Shown in pieces: positions 9,990 through 22,614 of a stretch of DNA of 64,000 nt (positions are counted from its first letter, which is position 1; each line of letters begins with the position of its first letter). The position numbers and the translations under genes are program-made. The stretch is from Cryptomeria japonica (taxonomy: Eukaryota; Streptophyta; Pinopsida; Cupressales; Cupressaceae): NCBI RefSeq assembly GCF_030272615.1, contig NC_081405.1:312584235-312648234 (forward strand), given 5' to 3'. The notes under the pieces are model-generated. The model worked only from the letters and a program-made list of their open reading frames with translations, was not told the DNA's origin and ran no database searches.

Positions 9990-12276
9990 TACTGATTTTC
10001 ACCCCAAATTTTCACCTTTCCCTTCTGAGTAATTTTGTCAAACCGTTTGCTCGGTAGTTTAATGTATTATTTCAGTTTGCAAAATTTAATGTGTTTTAAC
10101 AGTTTTCTTTGCTCAGAAATGAAGAAACAATATATATTGACTGAACAACCAGATTCATATTTACACACAATTGAAATGTCAATATTCTTTCAATATCCAA
10201 AGCAGATTAAGAAATACAAGAATAGAGATACAACAGGCTGACCTTTCATTGCGTGTACCAATATGAAACATAAAATAATTCTCATAGACTACATGTATTT
10301 CTGTGTATGAACAGCTGCATGCAAATATCGAATGCTTAATGCTTTGACTAATTATGCCTTCCCTTTGGTTAGCACAAGATTGAAGTCTCTCCTCTTGAAA
10401 GGCACTGCTAATAAATGCAAATGTCCAAAGATTTAGCAAAGGAAAGGAGGCACCAAGTATATATGTTAGTCGCTGCTATAGTTGTGCCCAAAACATGTAC
10501 AGCTGAAGATCCCACACAAAACAAATGTCCATGTGGCCAGCAAGGTTTTTACACTATTCATAATACTCGTGCACCAGTAAAATATGCAATCTGCCTCCAA
10601 ACTAGCTTATGCAGCAACAATAACCATGCTAATAGTCAGCAAAAATAGCATGCCCATCAAGGAAGATGTATATCAAACCAACCTCAGTGGCTAAACTCCA
10701 CACAACAGGAATAAATGAAGCTCTTAACTACAAGCGACCCCTCAAGGAGTTCAAGCAGCAGTAGAAATACAATAATTATTAGATAGAATTCTCACATGCA
10801 GCCATAATGGCATTTTAACATTATTAATCTCCTTAGTTTGACCCCTTTTGAATCCTCACATGAAGTTGATGGACAAATCATATTAAAATTTCATGCATTT
10901 AATCACCCAAATTAAAGGATAAATTGGCCTATTTAAATTATCTTCCATTTTATCACCATAAATCTCCCAAACACATAAATTTGTCTTCCATTGAAGACTT
11001 CACAAATTTCCAAATCTTGGACTTCGAATCCAATTGCGAAATCTCAGTAACTCCGCCAAATCAGTAGCTAGGGAGGAATCTTTCACCACTAAAACTGATC
11101 TTCTCAAGAGGGCTTTTGTTCTCTAGAGGTTGAGATGAACCACGTTTGATATCTCAAAGACTCAAACCACAAGGGTTTCAATTAGAAAAACAGAATAAAC
11201 TGCATAATGCCAAATGAGCTCTCAAACGTTTTTTAATTATCTTTGTTGAGAATTTTCTGGGAAACCCAATCATAAAATCACTTTATTATTTAATTAAGCC
11301 TTATATTGCCAAAAAGTGATTTAATTCATTTTTGAAACATTTCCGATACTTAATGTCACTTTTCAGCATCCCAACATTTAAAACATTATAAATTGGTTCC
11401 AACGAGCTATCACAAAATAATTTAATTAAAATAGCAACCTTAGTAAAATTAATTAAATATAGCTCAATAATACACCCACTTTGCGGAAATGGTCGAAATG
11501 CATTGAATCAAAAACTGATTGCGTAGGATTGATACCGTTGATGAATGATGATAATCAGACTTGATTGGGTGACTTATTATAAATAGACATTCCCTCAAGA
11601 ATCTTAGAGAACACACCGAAAGCCAAAAATAACATTTGAAACCATCAGATGAGTCCTTTAGATCATTTGAGCTCATTGGCAACATCAAACAACCACTCTG
11701 ATCAAGCTAAAACAAACCCAAAATGTCAGTGTCAAGTGTCAACAACAATGCAAGAGAACTCGAAAATGGGGACATTACAATTTCCTTTAACTATGAGATA
11801 AAACTATGGGCCCTAATTGGGCACCCAAATCCATGGTTAAAATTCTTCACATGTGTGTCGTCCTTGAATAGAATGTAACTCCCATACTTGCCTAAGATAG
11901 ACTATCCAAGATGTCCTATCCAAGTCCACTTTGTAACCCCTTTCTTACAACACTAAAGATGCTCGCACACATCATATGATGTGATACATGTTCTTCCAAA
12001 GTCTTACACCTCCTAAACTAGCTAATAATATTTAATTTCTTACCAATTTTTTGTCCTATATTGGGGCATTCTATCTCCCATATGGCGAGATTTTCTGTTG
12101 ATTTGCAACATTTCAAAGTGACACACAACAAATTGTTAAACATTTTGTCATTGATGTCAATTGTTTGCTAGTTAAGTTTGTGTAAATCTTTTGGAGTATT
12201 ACTCAAAGTAATATTGGATTGATCTGATGGTGCTGTTCAAGCTGCTGATTATTCAATAGATCTACTCAATTTTTGG
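9990..12276. other. Intergenic, no gene seen
   Basis: AT-rich sequence with short reading frames on both strands that show no recognisable domain. Confidence 0.55.
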
Positions 12277-12444
12277 TTGAGCTGCCTACTTGCCTACTTG
12301 ACCTACCTGGTAACCTACTTGAGCTACTTGCCTACTTGCTCGAGCTGCTTGCTTTCCTGCTTGAGCTCCTTGCCTACGTGCTTGAGCTACTTGGTTGTGT
12401 GTTTGAGCTTCTTGGGTGTTAGCTTGAGCTGGCTGCTTGTCCAA
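12277..12444 (+). repeat. 21-bp minisatellite, eight copies
   Basis: Consecutive 21-bp units begin TTGAGCTACTTGCCTAC-like: TTGAGCTGCC.., TTGACCTACC.., TTGAGCTACT.., TCGAGCTGCT.., TTGAGCTCCT.., TTGAGCTACT.., TTGAGCTTCT.., TTGAGCTGGC... Because 21 is a multiple of three, one frame stays open through the array and gives a Leu/Cys/Ser heptad peptide. There is no evidence that it is expressed. Confidence 0.9.
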
Positions 12445-15400
12445 GTCAGCTGCTTGCATGTCTTTTTTATGCCAAATCAGAATGACACATTAGTAAATTT
12501 TTCATATGTTCGGTGGTCTGATCTTATGGTTTCAGATGATTTTTATTGCCTCCATGATATTGGAAAACTGTTCTATTAATAGATGTGTGCTCTTTGTGTC
12601 ACACAGCTATCATTAATATTAAAGGATAGGCTAATCAAAAAGTCAGATATTTTTTAATGGATGTTGGTCTATGTTTAACACAAGGAAAGTGTGTTATGTC
12701 GACATTGGTCTACGTGGTCTGAATTCAATATTCCTTCAGCCACCCCTAAATCTGAACATGGTAGTCGTGAGTATAATTTTACAAAATAAGCATATAAGTA
12801 TGGATTTAACTGCCATGTGTTGCTGTCAGAGGCTATTTTTTTTAAATAGGGGTCTGCGTATATGTGCTATCCTTGGTAAGGTGGCCTATCTTTTATAACA
12901 GTTTCTCAGATTTGTGACCGCTTGATAAAGTGGACTCTCAAAAAGTTTGTTTTTTTAAGAAAAAGGTTTCGAATATCTTATGCCATGTGTACGAAGGTTG
13001 TTGTGGAAGCATTATTTAAGATATACAAAACTAGGGGTACGTTACAAGAAATGCATGCGAAACATACAAAAAGAAATATTGTAGAATTCTGTTAAGACTA
13101 CAAGTATCTTATAGCTGTGCGTTGCTTATGCTAAAGATATACTATGTGTTGCATATGGTTGCTGGGATGAAGGATGTGCGATACTAGGTTTTTTGTGCAG
13201 CAGTTCAAACGTTGAAAAGAAGTCAAATAAAATAGTGTAGCTGAAAAAGGTTCACCTGAATTAACAAGGTAAAGATGCAGTTCGATAGTGATATATTGAA
13301 CAAATGAGTTTGGTTGGGATGTGGTGTTGCTGCTTGGACTTTTGTACGTGAGTTCTTTACTTCTATTATTTCAGCAACAGTCCAAAGTCTGGTCCTATTT
13401 TAAACAGCAAATCAGATGGAATGATTCCTATCAAAATCTGAAAATTAAGGTGTTCGATGTCAAGGCATGAAGTTGGTCAGTCAAGAATTATCTGAGGTTT
13501 AAGTGCATTTTTATGTTTGTATGAAAACTGAAGTTGGTGCTCACATCTGTATTTTGATTTGGTGCCCATTTGTTTATAAAAAGCTTTTGAAGTGCCATGG
13601 TTTTCAACTCAAAAAGGTTTTCCACGAGAAATCTGGAGTTTGTGTCTTAATGCTTGCTCTCTTTATGTTTTATAAGGTTTCATGTTTTCAAATTTTTTAA
13701 ACTACTGATTCACGGGCCTCACAGTATTTTCTATGTGCATTTCACAAATGGCATTTGGCATAGTGACACATCAATTGGGATGTCCATATTCACATATAGC
13801 CCCATTTAGATGCATATCCAATAAATAAAAACATTAGCACTATGCAAAGTGTACAACAATATCTTGTCCCAATAGGTATCTGTAAGTCTTAAATCTGGTT
13901 GAGTTTTTGCACCTTTATGGAACACCTGAGAGTTTTTGCACCTTTATGGAACACCTGAAAGTTTTGAAAGTTGTCTGCTGTGTGCCATAATCTTATACTA
14001 AACTTCAGAAATTGGGAATTGAAACCACATAATTTGAAGCTGAAAGAAGTTCCTGGAGGAGGGAAATCTACATGTAATGCAAATTTGATGAGCCACTGGT
14101 CCAAAAGAGTATATTTGCATACATCCACTATTGGTTTTTCATGCTATCCTCTGATAGTAAGTATTGATCTATTTTTCAACAATAAATCCAGCTCTTTCTT
14201 GTAAATTTCTTCAAGAGAAGTCGCTTCCATTGAGGTAATCAAACAGTTGTTTGTCTGGTATGATTCCTCAGAATTGTTCCTCTGTTGTGTCAGAAATGAG
14301 CTCCTTTTCCTGACAGTGTTTTTATGTGTTATAGTTACCTTCTTAACCTAATGGTCTATTCCCTAGGTGAGCTTTCTGAAATAACCCAGCTAGGGTATTG
14401 GGTTGAAAATACTATCAAATTGAAGCATTCCATTCAAGATAGATCAAACAGTTCTGGAACAGATTTCTTATTGGATATAAACCAGATATGCCTAAACTGT
14501 CTAAAACAGAAGTAAGGTATTGAAAACAATATTATTTATTTCTTATTGGATGATTGAGGAATACCAAGAGCTGACAGAGTAATCTAGGGGAGGACCCACG
14601 GCGGTCTCAAACCCTTCATTGTCCATCATCAGCGTTGCCTGAGTGAATACCTCTGAAACCCTTCACAAATACCTCTGAAACCCTCAGCAATGGCGAACTG
14701 TAATTCTGAAACTGAAATCTGCTACTGTAACCGCACCTACACTGCTGTAGCATGCATGCAGCGACTGGGACTGTTTGCTTGGGGTGGCGTCCAAGGCTTG
14801 ATGCTCAGGGGTTGCATCCTTAGCGTGGAGTTCTGGCGGCAGGCCAAAAATAATATAAAATCATAATGATTGCAGAATACCTCCTTTTCTTCCACCACAA
14901 AATATGCGCTCCACCTACAAACCTAAACTTGGCAATAATATTAGAAAAAAGAATAACCCTCAGCGCTGAGCCACAAGGTAGGAAGAAGTCATAAAATATC
15001 TAATTTATCTTGGCCCCAAGCCATGACTGAAAATCAGGAAGCCACTTAAGTGAACTGGACCCCACCACTTATTGAATCAAAAGACTTCTCTAACTCAGAA
15101 AATTGGCTAAGTATGGAGAAGAAACATACGTAAGCCTTATTAGGAGAAAAAATAACAGTGGCTAGAGAAGGGACATGACACTTTCCATTTGCCTAAGCCA
15201 TGCCAGCTTACATGTCCTCTACTTATAGGAGAGATGACACATATAGAAGCATCATTATGTTGTGTTCAGATTATATGAATTAATGCGACCTCCTTCCAAG
15301 GGGTGTGAAGGTAAAACATAGTTTCAATTTTCAATTTCAAGATAACAGAGTTTCAAAAGATAAAGGTTTCTCCTGTTCTTTTCTTACAAGTTGTCATGTT

Positions 15401-15879
15401 ATGGAAAGCTTTGTGTGAGTTTTCTGTTGGTATATGTGGAAGTTGTCCTTCCAATACTTTAGAGTCCTTTGAAAGAATAATATGTGAATGATGGTCCCTG
15501 ACCAGGTCTGACCAGACCTTTGAATCCTAATTTCTATAGGATTCAAGATATTATTTTCAGGTCAACAGACTAATGTTGCTTGTTCCATGGATGATAATTT
15601 TTGTCTGATGTACAGCTTGCATAATTTTGAAAATCTCCTGAATAGAGACATTTTAGATGAGTACTCCCTGGCTCATACATGTTAGCAACTGTAGCTGTCT
15701 ATGCAATCTGCACACTGAGTGCCCAGCATGCATTTCAGGGGAAGCTATTGTGGAAGCTTGATTATTTCTTGTTTTTTTGCCTAATTTCTGTCCCTTCTAA
15801 TTTAGGATACCCTGAACAATTGAATTGATCACCAGGCTCTAGTCCTCTAATTTCTTAGCTGGTTTCTCTATAGTTGTTA
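12445..15879. other. Intergenic, no gene seen apart from a small duplication
   Basis: No recognisable coding sequence. Short frames on both strands appear random. About 14590-14850 is GC-richer and ends near a line of CTGAAACCC repeats, but shows no domain. Confidence 0.5.
13901..13958. repeat. 29-bp tandem duplication
   Basis: GAGTTTTTGCACCTTTATGG followed by AACACCTGA occurs twice head to tail, the second copy starting at 13930. The copies are essentially identical, so the event is recent. Confidence 0.9.
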
Positions 15880-16760
15880 CTATATTCTATGATCCATCAA
15901 GAGTTTGTATCTTTGGTGGTTTGGTTTCTTTTGTTTCTTCAATGATAATATTTGATTTAAGTGGACTTGTTGACTAGGAGTAAGGATATTCCAGTCATAC
16001 AAGTTACCTCTGCTTCCTGCAGAAGCTTTGTTATTGTCAGATATTATGTGATGATTGATATATTCTGTTGGGACCTGGCAATTGGGCAGATTGGGGTGCT
16101 GAATTGTTTTGAGTTGCTGCCCTGATTGCTTTGTAATCTTATGTGAGACATTGATTAGGTCATCTTGTTGATCTTTGTTTGCAACAATTAGAAACCGATG
16201 ACGAGAACAGGCAATATTATGTCTCATAGATATTCTATGTTATCTTCTATCTGGTAGATGCATGAGCAAGTGCTTCAGTTAAGCATGATATCATAAATTT
16301 GTTAGCTGTTCATTTACTAGATGAATTAGAGGTCAGAATAGAAGGAGATTCATTGTCAGCTGTAGCTGGATGCAGTATGCTTTTAGGCAGTCCTTTAGCA
16401 GTTGCCCATCTAAATAGAAATTTGCAATCAAGGGGAATGCTTTTATAGTTAACAATCAGGCAACTTCTACCATAAATGTACACATCAGCTTGAAGATTAA
16501 TTTTGTCTAGGAATGCTCTCTCCATATCAATTTTGACATACATATGGGCATAATGCACGGCCCAGGCATAATCAATCAATATGCATCCGTACACTCTATT
16601 ATTAGATTTGAATCTTTCTGTTTAAATCTATTATTCAATTGGGTTGCCAATGGTACTGAAGAAAAACTTATTCCAGACTTCAATGGGAAGGGAATATATT
16701 CTCATCCAGTGCAATGGGTCCAATTGTTGATGAATAAGCCATGTAAATGATGGCCCTCCT
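15880..16760 (-). pseudogene. LINE ORF1 relic (DUF4283 / zinc-knuckle type)
   Basis: Plant non-LTR retrotransposons encode an ORF1 nucleic-acid-binding protein with a DUF4283 domain and a C-terminal CCHC knuckle. On the minus strand, 16760-16640 reads LPIEVWNKFFFSTIGNP, like the family's LP(I/L)..W....F..IG motif. 16594-16310 continues YAHMYVKIDMERAFLDKINL (the YARICVE.D...P..D. motif) and then IPLDCKFLFRWATAKGLPKS, where the second Cys and the His of the knuckle appear lost. 16227-15880 would be the low-complexity C-terminus. Stops near 16610-16630 and other breaks show it is dead. No endonuclease or reverse transcriptase part is adjacent. Confidence 0.55.
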
Positions 16761-17237
16761 TCGAAGAGGGCTTATCTGTAGCAAAAAGAAATATGAGATG
16801 GCCTTTTGGAGCTATCATGATTTCTTTTATGTAAAGTTTTAGGTGAACGATGTAGCCTCTTGTAGCATTAAACCAGCTTCTATTTCCTTTCTCTGATTTC
16901 CATATCTGTTATTGCTTAGCTTCCATTGGCATACCTACAATGACATTTTCTTTCTTTGTATTACTTTTTCTGCACCTTACAGTCCTTTTATTGTGCTTCT
17001 ATATAAAAAAATAAATTCTTCTACTTAAGACTTCAAATAATTACACATAATTATATTACTAGAGGTGTAGGGGAGGCTGTAATCTCTATTAAAGAAGCCC
17101 TTTTGGATCACATAGATGGGATAGGTTATTAGCTCACACAAGTACACAATTAGCAGCCAGTTGTTTCTTGATGCTTCAATTTTCAATTTTCATGTGTTCC
17201 CGGTATAGAATATTGTTAGTAGAGTGATAGTAGCCAT

Positions 17238-17983
17238 CATAGTTTTAGGACTCTATAAATACTCTTGAAAACTTGCCAAACTTGTGAGTCATATCTCTTG
17301 CCGAGTCTACTTATCACTGACTTGCGCGATGAGTCTAAAAAAGTTTTGGGGAGTGCTTGTCTGAGTCTCGCCCTAGAGCTCTCCAAGTTCCAGGCTCAGA
17401 CTCCTGAGTTCTAGGTGCGGACTCTCAGGTCTGCCTAGACATGTTAAAAAAGAAAAAAGTGAGTTTTTTTTCCTTCATATTTTGGCTCAAACTCGTCCAT
17501 TTCAGGTCTGAATAGCAAAATAGCAAGAGAAGGAGTGGAGAAGACAAGCATTTGAGCAGGAATAGAAGGGCCAATTTTTCTTTGGGGGGGGGGGGGTGGG
17601 GGGCGGTGCAATAGCCCCTGAACCCCAACTTGTGGTGCACAGGGGAATGAAATGTTCCCCCACATCTCCTCTATTGTGGGGTTTTTTTCACATATAACAC
17701 CTTGCGCATCTTATCGTTGCTACCGCTCAAACCCATTAGGGTGTCCACTCCTAAACCCCCACTAGTTATTGGGATCTCTTGTCATATAAGAAATTTGATT
17801 ACAATGAGGGGGTTCAGGAGTAAAAAAAACACAAATGAGGTTTAAGTTGACAACTAATTTCTTTTTTTTGGTAAAATTATATTTTTTTTTGCTGAATCCT
17901 AGGTGAGGTTTTTGCCAAGTCCCGAGTCCAAGTCCAAATTTTGGGCTGCCGAGTCAAGTCCGAATCTGAGTCCTCAAACTTTG
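17238..17983 (+). mobile_element. Non-autonomous hAT element (MITE-like), 746 bp
   Basis: Terminal inverted repeats are 16 bp with 14 matches: CATAGTTTTAGGACTC at 17238-17253 against the complement of GAGTCCTCAAACTTTG at 17968-17983. The flanking 8-bp duplication is GTAGCCAT (17230-17237) and GTAGCTAT (17984-17991), 7 of 8 identical, as expected for hAT. Subterminal GAGTC/GACTC motifs are dense at both ends, like those of the hAT element at 1-3912, whose right end has the same terminal pattern. It has no transposase. The direction is arbitrary. Confidence 0.85.
17584..17606 (+). other. G-run with quadruplex potential inside the short hAT element
   Basis: Thirteen consecutive G, then T, six G, C and GG. 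On the G-rich strand this could fold as a G-quadruplex. A homopolymer this long is also prone to sequencing error. Confidence 0.6.
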
Positions 17984-17991
17984 GTAGCTAT

Positions 17992-20044
17992 GACGAGAGA
18001 TTCCAGTTAAGGAAGATCGTATTATAAAGAAATTCTTTGCATTTTTTATGAAATCACTGCAAGTAGAACTTCACTTGCTTCCTTGGGTTTGCTGTTGACT
18101 CCCATTCTTCCATGGTTACTCTTGCCTACTCAGTAGGCTAAAAGGGAGTTCCTCTTTTGTCTGGGCAAAGAAGTAGCTGACTTGAAGCATTGTGCAGAAG
18201 TGCATCAAGCTCAGATTAATAGCCTTGTGTACAATATTCAAAGGGTTTTCGCTGCAAGGACATTTATGTGAATGATATTTAGGAAGTTGATGCTCGTAAA
18301 GTCCTAATTGTGACACATGGAGCAATAGAAAATCTAAACAAGGCTCTTAATCACATGGTCAGTTTTAGTAAGAAGAATGAAGTTGAATTTGATGCTTATT
18401 GAAAACATGTGGAGGAGGCTAGTGTGATGGGACGTGAAAGATGATTTTGGCGATTTCTGTGGCTCAATATTTACTGAATTAGGTATGGTACAATCAGCAG
18501 GGAGACTCAGGGCAGAGAAATAGCTTACAACTTGAAACTTAAGCCTCTCATAAGACTTGGTGAATGAGGAGGGCGCTTGACTTTCCTCAGAAGCAGGATC
18601 CTGTCCTATTATGGAGATCCAGATGGCCAATGATGGAGTGGAAGAGCCTCGATCCTTTTTACCCAATCCTGATTTTTATACATCTTTATGCTGTGTGGAT
18701 GGTTAGTTTTTTGAATGACCTATGGAGGAGGGTATGTGCTCCCAAACTCAGTTTTTTTTTGTCAACAAAAAATTGAACTTATATTAATTTTGAATGTTGA
18801 GGGTTACAAAATAGGAACTTCTTTCACCAAAATGGCAATCCAAGACAGCAAGAGAAGATATTCAACATCAGACCATTGGAAAGGAGGGAGCAAATGTTCA
18901 GTTAGAACTAGTATGAGCTATACACTGCTGTAAAAACTTTTAAGTTCATGTATCCTATCGAGTCTTAGAGATTGTCCATTCTACTACATCCACTAGTACA
19001 TCATGAATGAACATATTGAAAATGGATTTAACCAGGAGGCTAAGGGTCACCCTCCCTGGGAAATTGCTGAGCTGCCATGCAAATGATGTAGAGGCATGAA
19101 GCTTGAAGAGTCTCCCTGTCCTTGTTCTTCTGACATTGTCCTCAGTAGAGCTTTCCAATTGTGTGACAAGCTCCTTTGCAGATGACCGCTAATTCCACAT
19201 GGTCCTCAATGGTGTCTGAAATTTTCCTTTTTGCAGATTCAGGCTGAAGAAAGCAATTGATTGCGTCCCAAGGATTTTTCATGTTGGTCAACCACTATGC
19301 TTAAATTATCCATCCATTCATTCATGACTTAAATTTTCTGATTGTTTCAGTGCATAGTACAGGAGCTTGGAAGAACAGTTTTGAGATATCATTTATCAAT
19401 ACCTTTAATTAATTTCATAATTTGTGCAAAGCCCCAGACTTATTGCGAAATGCCCCCAATATTGCAAGAAGAAAATACTGAAAAGGTTAGTTTTCTAATT
19501 GCTCTTGTAGTTATTTTTATTTTCAGTTTTATATGCTTGCTACTCATGGAACTGCTGGATGTCTTCCAATGAAAAACCGGTTATCTCAGATTTATACTGT
19601 TGCTTAAGTCATTTGATAGTGGTATTAATTTACCTTTACTTCTGACTGGGTTCTGGATAGGTAGATCCCCTTTAAGGGTTACTTATACTTTAGGATTGTC
19701 AGGATTTGCCATGCTAATATCATATGTGAAGCTGATAGGTCTCTCTAATGATGTTTTGTGTCTATTAATTTAAAGTTATAGTTGCCGAAAGATTTTTTTT
19801 AATATTTGTTAGTCCTGTAAAGATAATGCACCAAAGGTACAGCAACTGTGGTTGCCTACATGATTGGCATTAATTAAACAAGGTTTATTTTGGTGAAAAA
19901 TAAAATATAGTAAAACTTTATTTCCAAAGAATAAAAGCTTTTCTTACATTATCAAAATTGTTAATCAACTTAAATTTCAATTACTGGCTGATGGTGTGGA
20001 TCTACTGACATGGTCCGAAATTATCTTTTTTCTTTCCTCTTTAG
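17992..20044. other. Mostly non-coding; may hold the 5' part or an intron of the aldo-keto reductase
   Basis: No intact first exon of an aldo-keto reductase was found. A degenerate string near 19155-19225 (see findings) could be a relic of the exon that precedes 20045. 20025-20044 is a pyrimidine-rich splice acceptor. Confidence 0.4.
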
Positions 20045-21110
20045 GATGCTGCAATTAGATTATGTGGATTTGTACTTAATCCATTTTCCAGTGAGATTGA
20101 AGAAAGAAGTTGTATTTCTGAACATAAAGGAAGATGATATCTTGCCATTTGATATCAAATCAACATGGCAAGCTATGGAGAAGTGTGTGGAGCTCGGCCT
20201 GACAAAATCTATTGGAGTGAGCAATTTTTCCTGTAAAAAGATTGAAGATTTGCTTGCTCATGCAACAATAACTCCTTCTGTGAACCAGGTATCCCCCAGC
20301 TTCCACATTTGTCACTTATGAAGTTTTACTTAAATTATTCCTTTTATCTGTCTAATTGATTTGACACAGATTATAAAAAACTGATCCCAGATCAAGATGC
20401 ATCCCTGAGTAAACCCTCTTTTCAAGTCCCTGAGTTGGTTCTGAATGAATTTTAAAATCCCATTATCAGGTTGAGATGCATCCTTTTTGGCAGCAAAGAA
20501 AATTAAGGGAATACTGCAGCAAATTGAATATTCATGTTAGTGCATACGCTCCATTGGGATCACCAGCAAAGTCATGGGGTTCGAGAAGGTTATTGGACAG
20601 CCATGTGATTAATGGAATTGCTCAAAAATACTCAAAGACCAATGGTCAGGTATTGCTTTGTTACATTTGTGTGTCGTGGATATATGGAATCCCTGAATGT
20701 TTCTTGAGTTGCTTGATTTATCAGGTTTAGAGAGGTGGTTTTAAGCCGTTTTGTCTAATATGCTAGCAATATAAAATCGTTTCTTCCATAATTTGGATGT
20801 CCCACATGAATGGGATCATACTTCTCCTGACTTATAAGCCTTTCTCAAGATGCTAACAAGTGAATGGTTTATTGGCTGACAGATAGCATTGAGATGGGGA
20901 ATAGAGCAAGGTGTGTGTGTTATACCAAAAAGCATAAGGGAGGAAAGATTGTTGGAGAATTTTGAAATATTTGATTTCCAATTGTGTGAAGAAGATCATC
21001 AGAAAATTGAAACATTGGAACAACAAAAACTTTTCTCTGGAAAAGAATTTATATCACCAACCAATGGACCTTATAGAACGTTAGAAGAACTTTGGGATGG
21101 GGAAATCTAA
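20045..21110 (+). CDS. Aldo-keto reductase (AKR4-like), three 3' exons, 5' end missing
   Basis: The family are NADPH-dependent cytosolic oxidoreductases that reduce aldehydes, ketones or polyketide intermediates. Exon 20045-20288 encodes [15 protein letters not shown], which holds the catalytic His of the Asp-Tyr-Lys-His tetrad, then [19 protein letters not shown]. Exon 20470-20649 encodes [20 protein letters not shown] and [10 protein letters not shown]. Exon 20883-21110 encodes [20 protein letters not shown], with the IPKS and downstream Arg of the NADP-binding site, and ends at TAA (21108-21110). The introns have GT/AG ends and the junctions are in phase (..VNQ|VEMHP.., ..NGQ|IALRW..). The N-terminal exon or exons with catalytic Asp, Tyr and Lys are not recognisable in the 2 kb upstream. 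It is therefore either a gene with a distant first exon or a 5'-truncated copy. The substrate cannot be told from these exons. Confidence 0.85.
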
Positions 21111-22614
21111 ATGTAAGCAATCTTTCGACCATTGTTATATTCGTAACCTATGTATGACTCTACTTGTCCATATAATAGGAAAAGGACATTATTCCTGCAA
21201 ATCAAAATATAAATTGTTTCTCAGGGTGTTTAAGTGTCCATACTTCAGCTGCAGCAGGTTGTACTTTCAAGCTATGGTGTTTACCAAAACCATTTTACCT
21301 TGTGAAAAGTGTAGGCAAAACAGTATTTTGCCAGTGTCATCAACCTGTAACTTTTTTAATCCTCTGAGTCAGATTGTGAATATCTCTAATCTACATTTTC
21401 TTGAGACCACATTACACCTTACAGGAAGAATTATTCACTGGGAATTTCAACTTTCTGATATCTCAAGAAGTTGATTGGAATGGCTTAGCCATCATGTGTG
21501 GAGAAGATAATATTAGAAAATGTATCCACAGAAACACCTTGATATACCCTCAAATGACCGTGGCAATTTTATATATCAGTCATCTCTGGTAAGGCTTCTT
21601 CTCTAACAGTCACATGGATGGTATCTAAACTCAAGCAACCCTTCTAACGCTGTTTTAAATCTCTTTATATAAAACTATCGTGGAATGATGTGAAAACTTC
21701 GGATACACTGAAATGATGCTTGCTCGCTCGTCTATGTAGTAGAGCTACGAATTGATATTACATGCAGCACTTTTTTTCACCTTTTGTTAAAGAGAGTATC
21801 AATTTTGCTGAGTTCTGATTATAGCCAGAACCACCTCTTTCTAGCTTACAGTTCTTTTTATTTTATCGATAAAGGCAGAGCTATAAATTATATTATGATA
21901 AAAGATAACATATACATATATATAATTAAAAGTTCATACAGGCCTTAAACCTGTATACTCAAAATTTTAGTGTTCTGTAAAAAATTAACACCAGAAATTT
22001 GAAAGAGAGGATGGAAAGCCTCCTATCAGCTTCTGAGAAACAAAATTTGATCCTATAAACAGAGTGCAAATAGCATTATGATCAATGATCTTCATAGTTT
22101 GTTATACTAACTTCTGCCTTTATGAGCCCCATAAATGGTTATAATCAGTGTTTCTGTGAGATATGAAAACGTGTACAATTATGGCACTTTTTTTTCCAAG
22201 ATTTTGACAACGCGTGGGTGACGACTATTAAAAAAAAATGTAAAATTTAATATTTGAAAATTTAATTATTTAAAGCAGAAAAAGAAATTGAAATTAATAT
22301 AAAGTTTTCACTTTTTACAATCAGTTTATATTATTAATTTATTCATAATATATAAAGTTGATTTCTAATATAATTTGTTGTGCGATGTAAATGTTATGGC
22401 ATTCATTGTTAGTTCCTGCCCTGCGGCATGGAACTATTGTCGAGGGCTAGTATTAAACAGTGATTAAACATGTTCTGCACAACCAATAGCATCGCTTAGT
22501 TTTTCTTTTGCAAAACTTTAAATCGATGTTCCTTACAGAAATGTGATTGGACTATAGCGGTTGTCTGTCAAATATGTGCTTTGGCAAGGTTTCTTTGGAG
22601 GATACGGATGTATT
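21111..22614. other. 3' flank of the reductase; no gene seen
   Basis: AT-rich sequence. Short frames on the plus strand (21097-21592) show no domain. 21905-21930 is a TA/CA-rich simple repeat. Confidence 0.5.

Noticed and set aside
18334-19158. Minus-strand frames of 67-110 codons left of the aldo-keto reductase
   Set aside because: No recognisable domain. One overlaps the weak reductase exon relic on the other strand and neither can be supported.
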